Source: Variovorax paradoxus
Lineage (GTDB): Bacteria; Pseudomonadota; Gammaproteobacteria; Burkholderiales; Burkholderiaceae_C
DNA: 64,000 nt
NCBI RefSeq assembly: GCF_009755665.1
Contig: NZ_CP046622.1
Span: 868,001-932,000 of the forward strand
Direction of reading: 5' to 3'
Position numbers and translations under genes: made by a program. The notes under the pieces were generated by a model. It ran no database searches, was not told the origin of the DNA, and worked only from the letters and a program-made list of their open reading frames with translations. Positions 63,334-64,000 of the stretch are shown piece after piece. How positions within the stretch are numbered: position 1 is the first letter of the stretch; every line of letters starts with the position of its first letter.

Positions 63334-63384
63334 GATGGTGCCCCTTTCGGGTGCCGCGGCATTCCCAACACAAAGGTCCTGGTC

Positions 63385-63813
63385 GTGTTTCAAGGCGCTT
63401 CATCGCTCAGTCTCGATGCCAAGGGGCGGCTCTCCGTGCCGACCCGGCATCGTGACGTCCTGAGCGCGACGGCGAACGGCCAGCTCACCATCACCAAGCA
63501 CCCGCACGGGTGCCTCATGGTGTTCCCCCGTCCCGAGTGGGAGAAATTCCGCGAGCGCATCGCCGCATTGCCGATGTCGGCACAGTGGTGGAAGCGCGTT
63601 TTCCTCGGCAACGCCATGGACGTCGAGATGGACGGCACCGGCCGCATCCTCGTGTCGCCCGAACTGCGTGCGGCCACCGGCATCACGCGCGAGACGCTGT
63701 TGTTGGGCATGGGCAATCACTTCGAGCTCTGGGACAAGGCCACCTACGAGGCCAAGGAGGCCGAGGCCACCCAGGGCGAGATGCCCGATGTGTTTCAGGA
63801 CTTCGCGTTCTGA
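63385..63813 (+). CDS. mraZ: Transcriptional regulator MraZ
   Basis: 142 residues from GTG at 63385; an upstream reading to 63319 would run through the operator and is not supported. Two AbrB-like domains: [23 protein letters not shown] and [26 protein letters not shown]. MraZ binds repeats in its own promoter and controls the dcw cluster. A GTG start is usual in relatives. AAAGG lies upstream. It is 8 nt before rsmH. Confidence 0.96.
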   Translation: MFQGASSLSLDAKGRLSVPTRHRDVLSATANGQLTITKHPHGCLMVFPRPEWEKFRERIAALPMSAQWWKRVFLGNAMDVEMDGTGRILVSPELRAATGITRETLLLGMGNHFELWDKATYEAKEAEATQGEMPDVFQDFAF

Positions 63814-63821
63814 GGGCTTGT

Positions 63822-64000
63822 GTGAACACTCCATGGATTCATACAACCGTGATGCTGAACGAAGCGGTGGAAGCCCTTCTTTCCGGCAGCACCGCGGCGA
63901 CCGGCACCTACGTGGACGCGACGTTCGGGCGCGGAGGGCATTCGCGCGCCATTCTCGCGAGGCTGGCTCCGGAAGGCAGGCTGATCGCATTCGACAAGGA
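63822..64000 (+). CDS. rsmH: 16S rRNA (cytosine-1402-N4)-methyltransferase RsmH, 5' part
   Basis: First about 59 codons from GTG at 63822; the rest lies beyond the window. The translation begins [19 protein letters not shown] and contains [19 protein letters not shown], the SAM-binding motif I of RsmH (MraW). It methylates C1402 of 16S rRNA. As second gene of the mra/dcw cluster it follows mraZ by 8 nt. Confidence 0.96.
   Translation, partial: MNTPWIHTTVMLNEAVEALLSGSTAATGTYVDATFGRGGHSRAILARLAPEGRLIAFDK

Overview
The window is GC-rich, densely packed beta-proteobacterial chromosome. Gene content and order (fds-type formate dehydrogenase operon, dapF-DUF484-xerC, dksA-STAS protein-hslV-hslU followed by mraZ-rsmH, a Bug-type receptor, RNase P RNA) point to the Comamonadaceae, most likely Variovorax. 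The genus is an inference from protein similarity recalled from memory; no search was run.

Layout. 1-3.1 kb: 3' end of pyrC, translationally coupled to a NYN-domain protein and a DUF3025 protein, then htpX. 3.2-8.5 kb (minus): a two-lipoprotein operon, a ProQ/FinO RNA chaperone, a flavin-reductase-like protein with an FAD oxidoreductase, and cysteine synthase. 8.6-9.0 kb: rnpB. 9.0-12.0 kb (minus): a lipoprotein, an unusual pseudouridine-synthase homologue and a Nudix/metallo-beta-lactamase fusion. 12.2-13.2 kb: an orphan Bug receptor. 13.2-20.5 kb: fdsG-fdsB-fdsA-fdhD(fdsC)-fdsD, encoding an NAD-dependent molybdenum formate dehydrogenase, divergent from an FdsR-like regulator.

20.4-23.9 kb is an accessory cluster with visibly lower GC: an AAC(6')-like acetyltransferase, an AadA-like adenylyltransferase fused to an Imm42-like domain, a DinB-fold protein and an acetyltransferase-nucleotidyltransferase fusion, all on the minus strand. 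24-34 kb holds hydrolases, an EamA transporter, a 2OG-oxygenase-like protein, a Tat-exported phospholipase C, a secreted esterase, dkgB and an MFS exporter. 34-44.8 kb is a stress and regulation region with many small unknown genes: AraC regulator, Rnk-like factor, tandem Usp protein, single-domain response regulator, Nudix protein, a SnoaL-tailed ECF sigma factor with a DHFR-like protein, and a serine hydrolase lipoprotein. 44.8-50.9 kb: an FAD protein with a tiny upstream gene, a large secreted hydrolase, a LysR regulator, an I78 inhibitor-like lipoprotein whose start lies in a (CATGCC)7 repeat, and a frameshifted DsbA-fold gene.

50.9-64 kb is core: dapF, DUF484, YdcF, xerC, rlmI-like, a COG0523 GTPase, a DUF945 protein, a long atypical dksA, a STAS protein, hslVU, then the start of the division and cell-wall cluster (mraZ, rsmH) with a recognisable MraZ operator.

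No tRNA, rRNA, CRISPR array, insertion sequence or prophage was recognised. The most notable signals are the aminoglycoside-modification cluster with its AadA-Imm42-like fusion, the DksA with a roughly 210-residue Ala/Lys/Pro-rich extension and degenerate zinc finger, the hexanucleotide repeat containing seven possible start codons, a pseudouridine-synthase homologue lacking the catalytic Asp, and a recurrent -10 box placed 6-7 nt before start codons that suggests leaderless transcripts.
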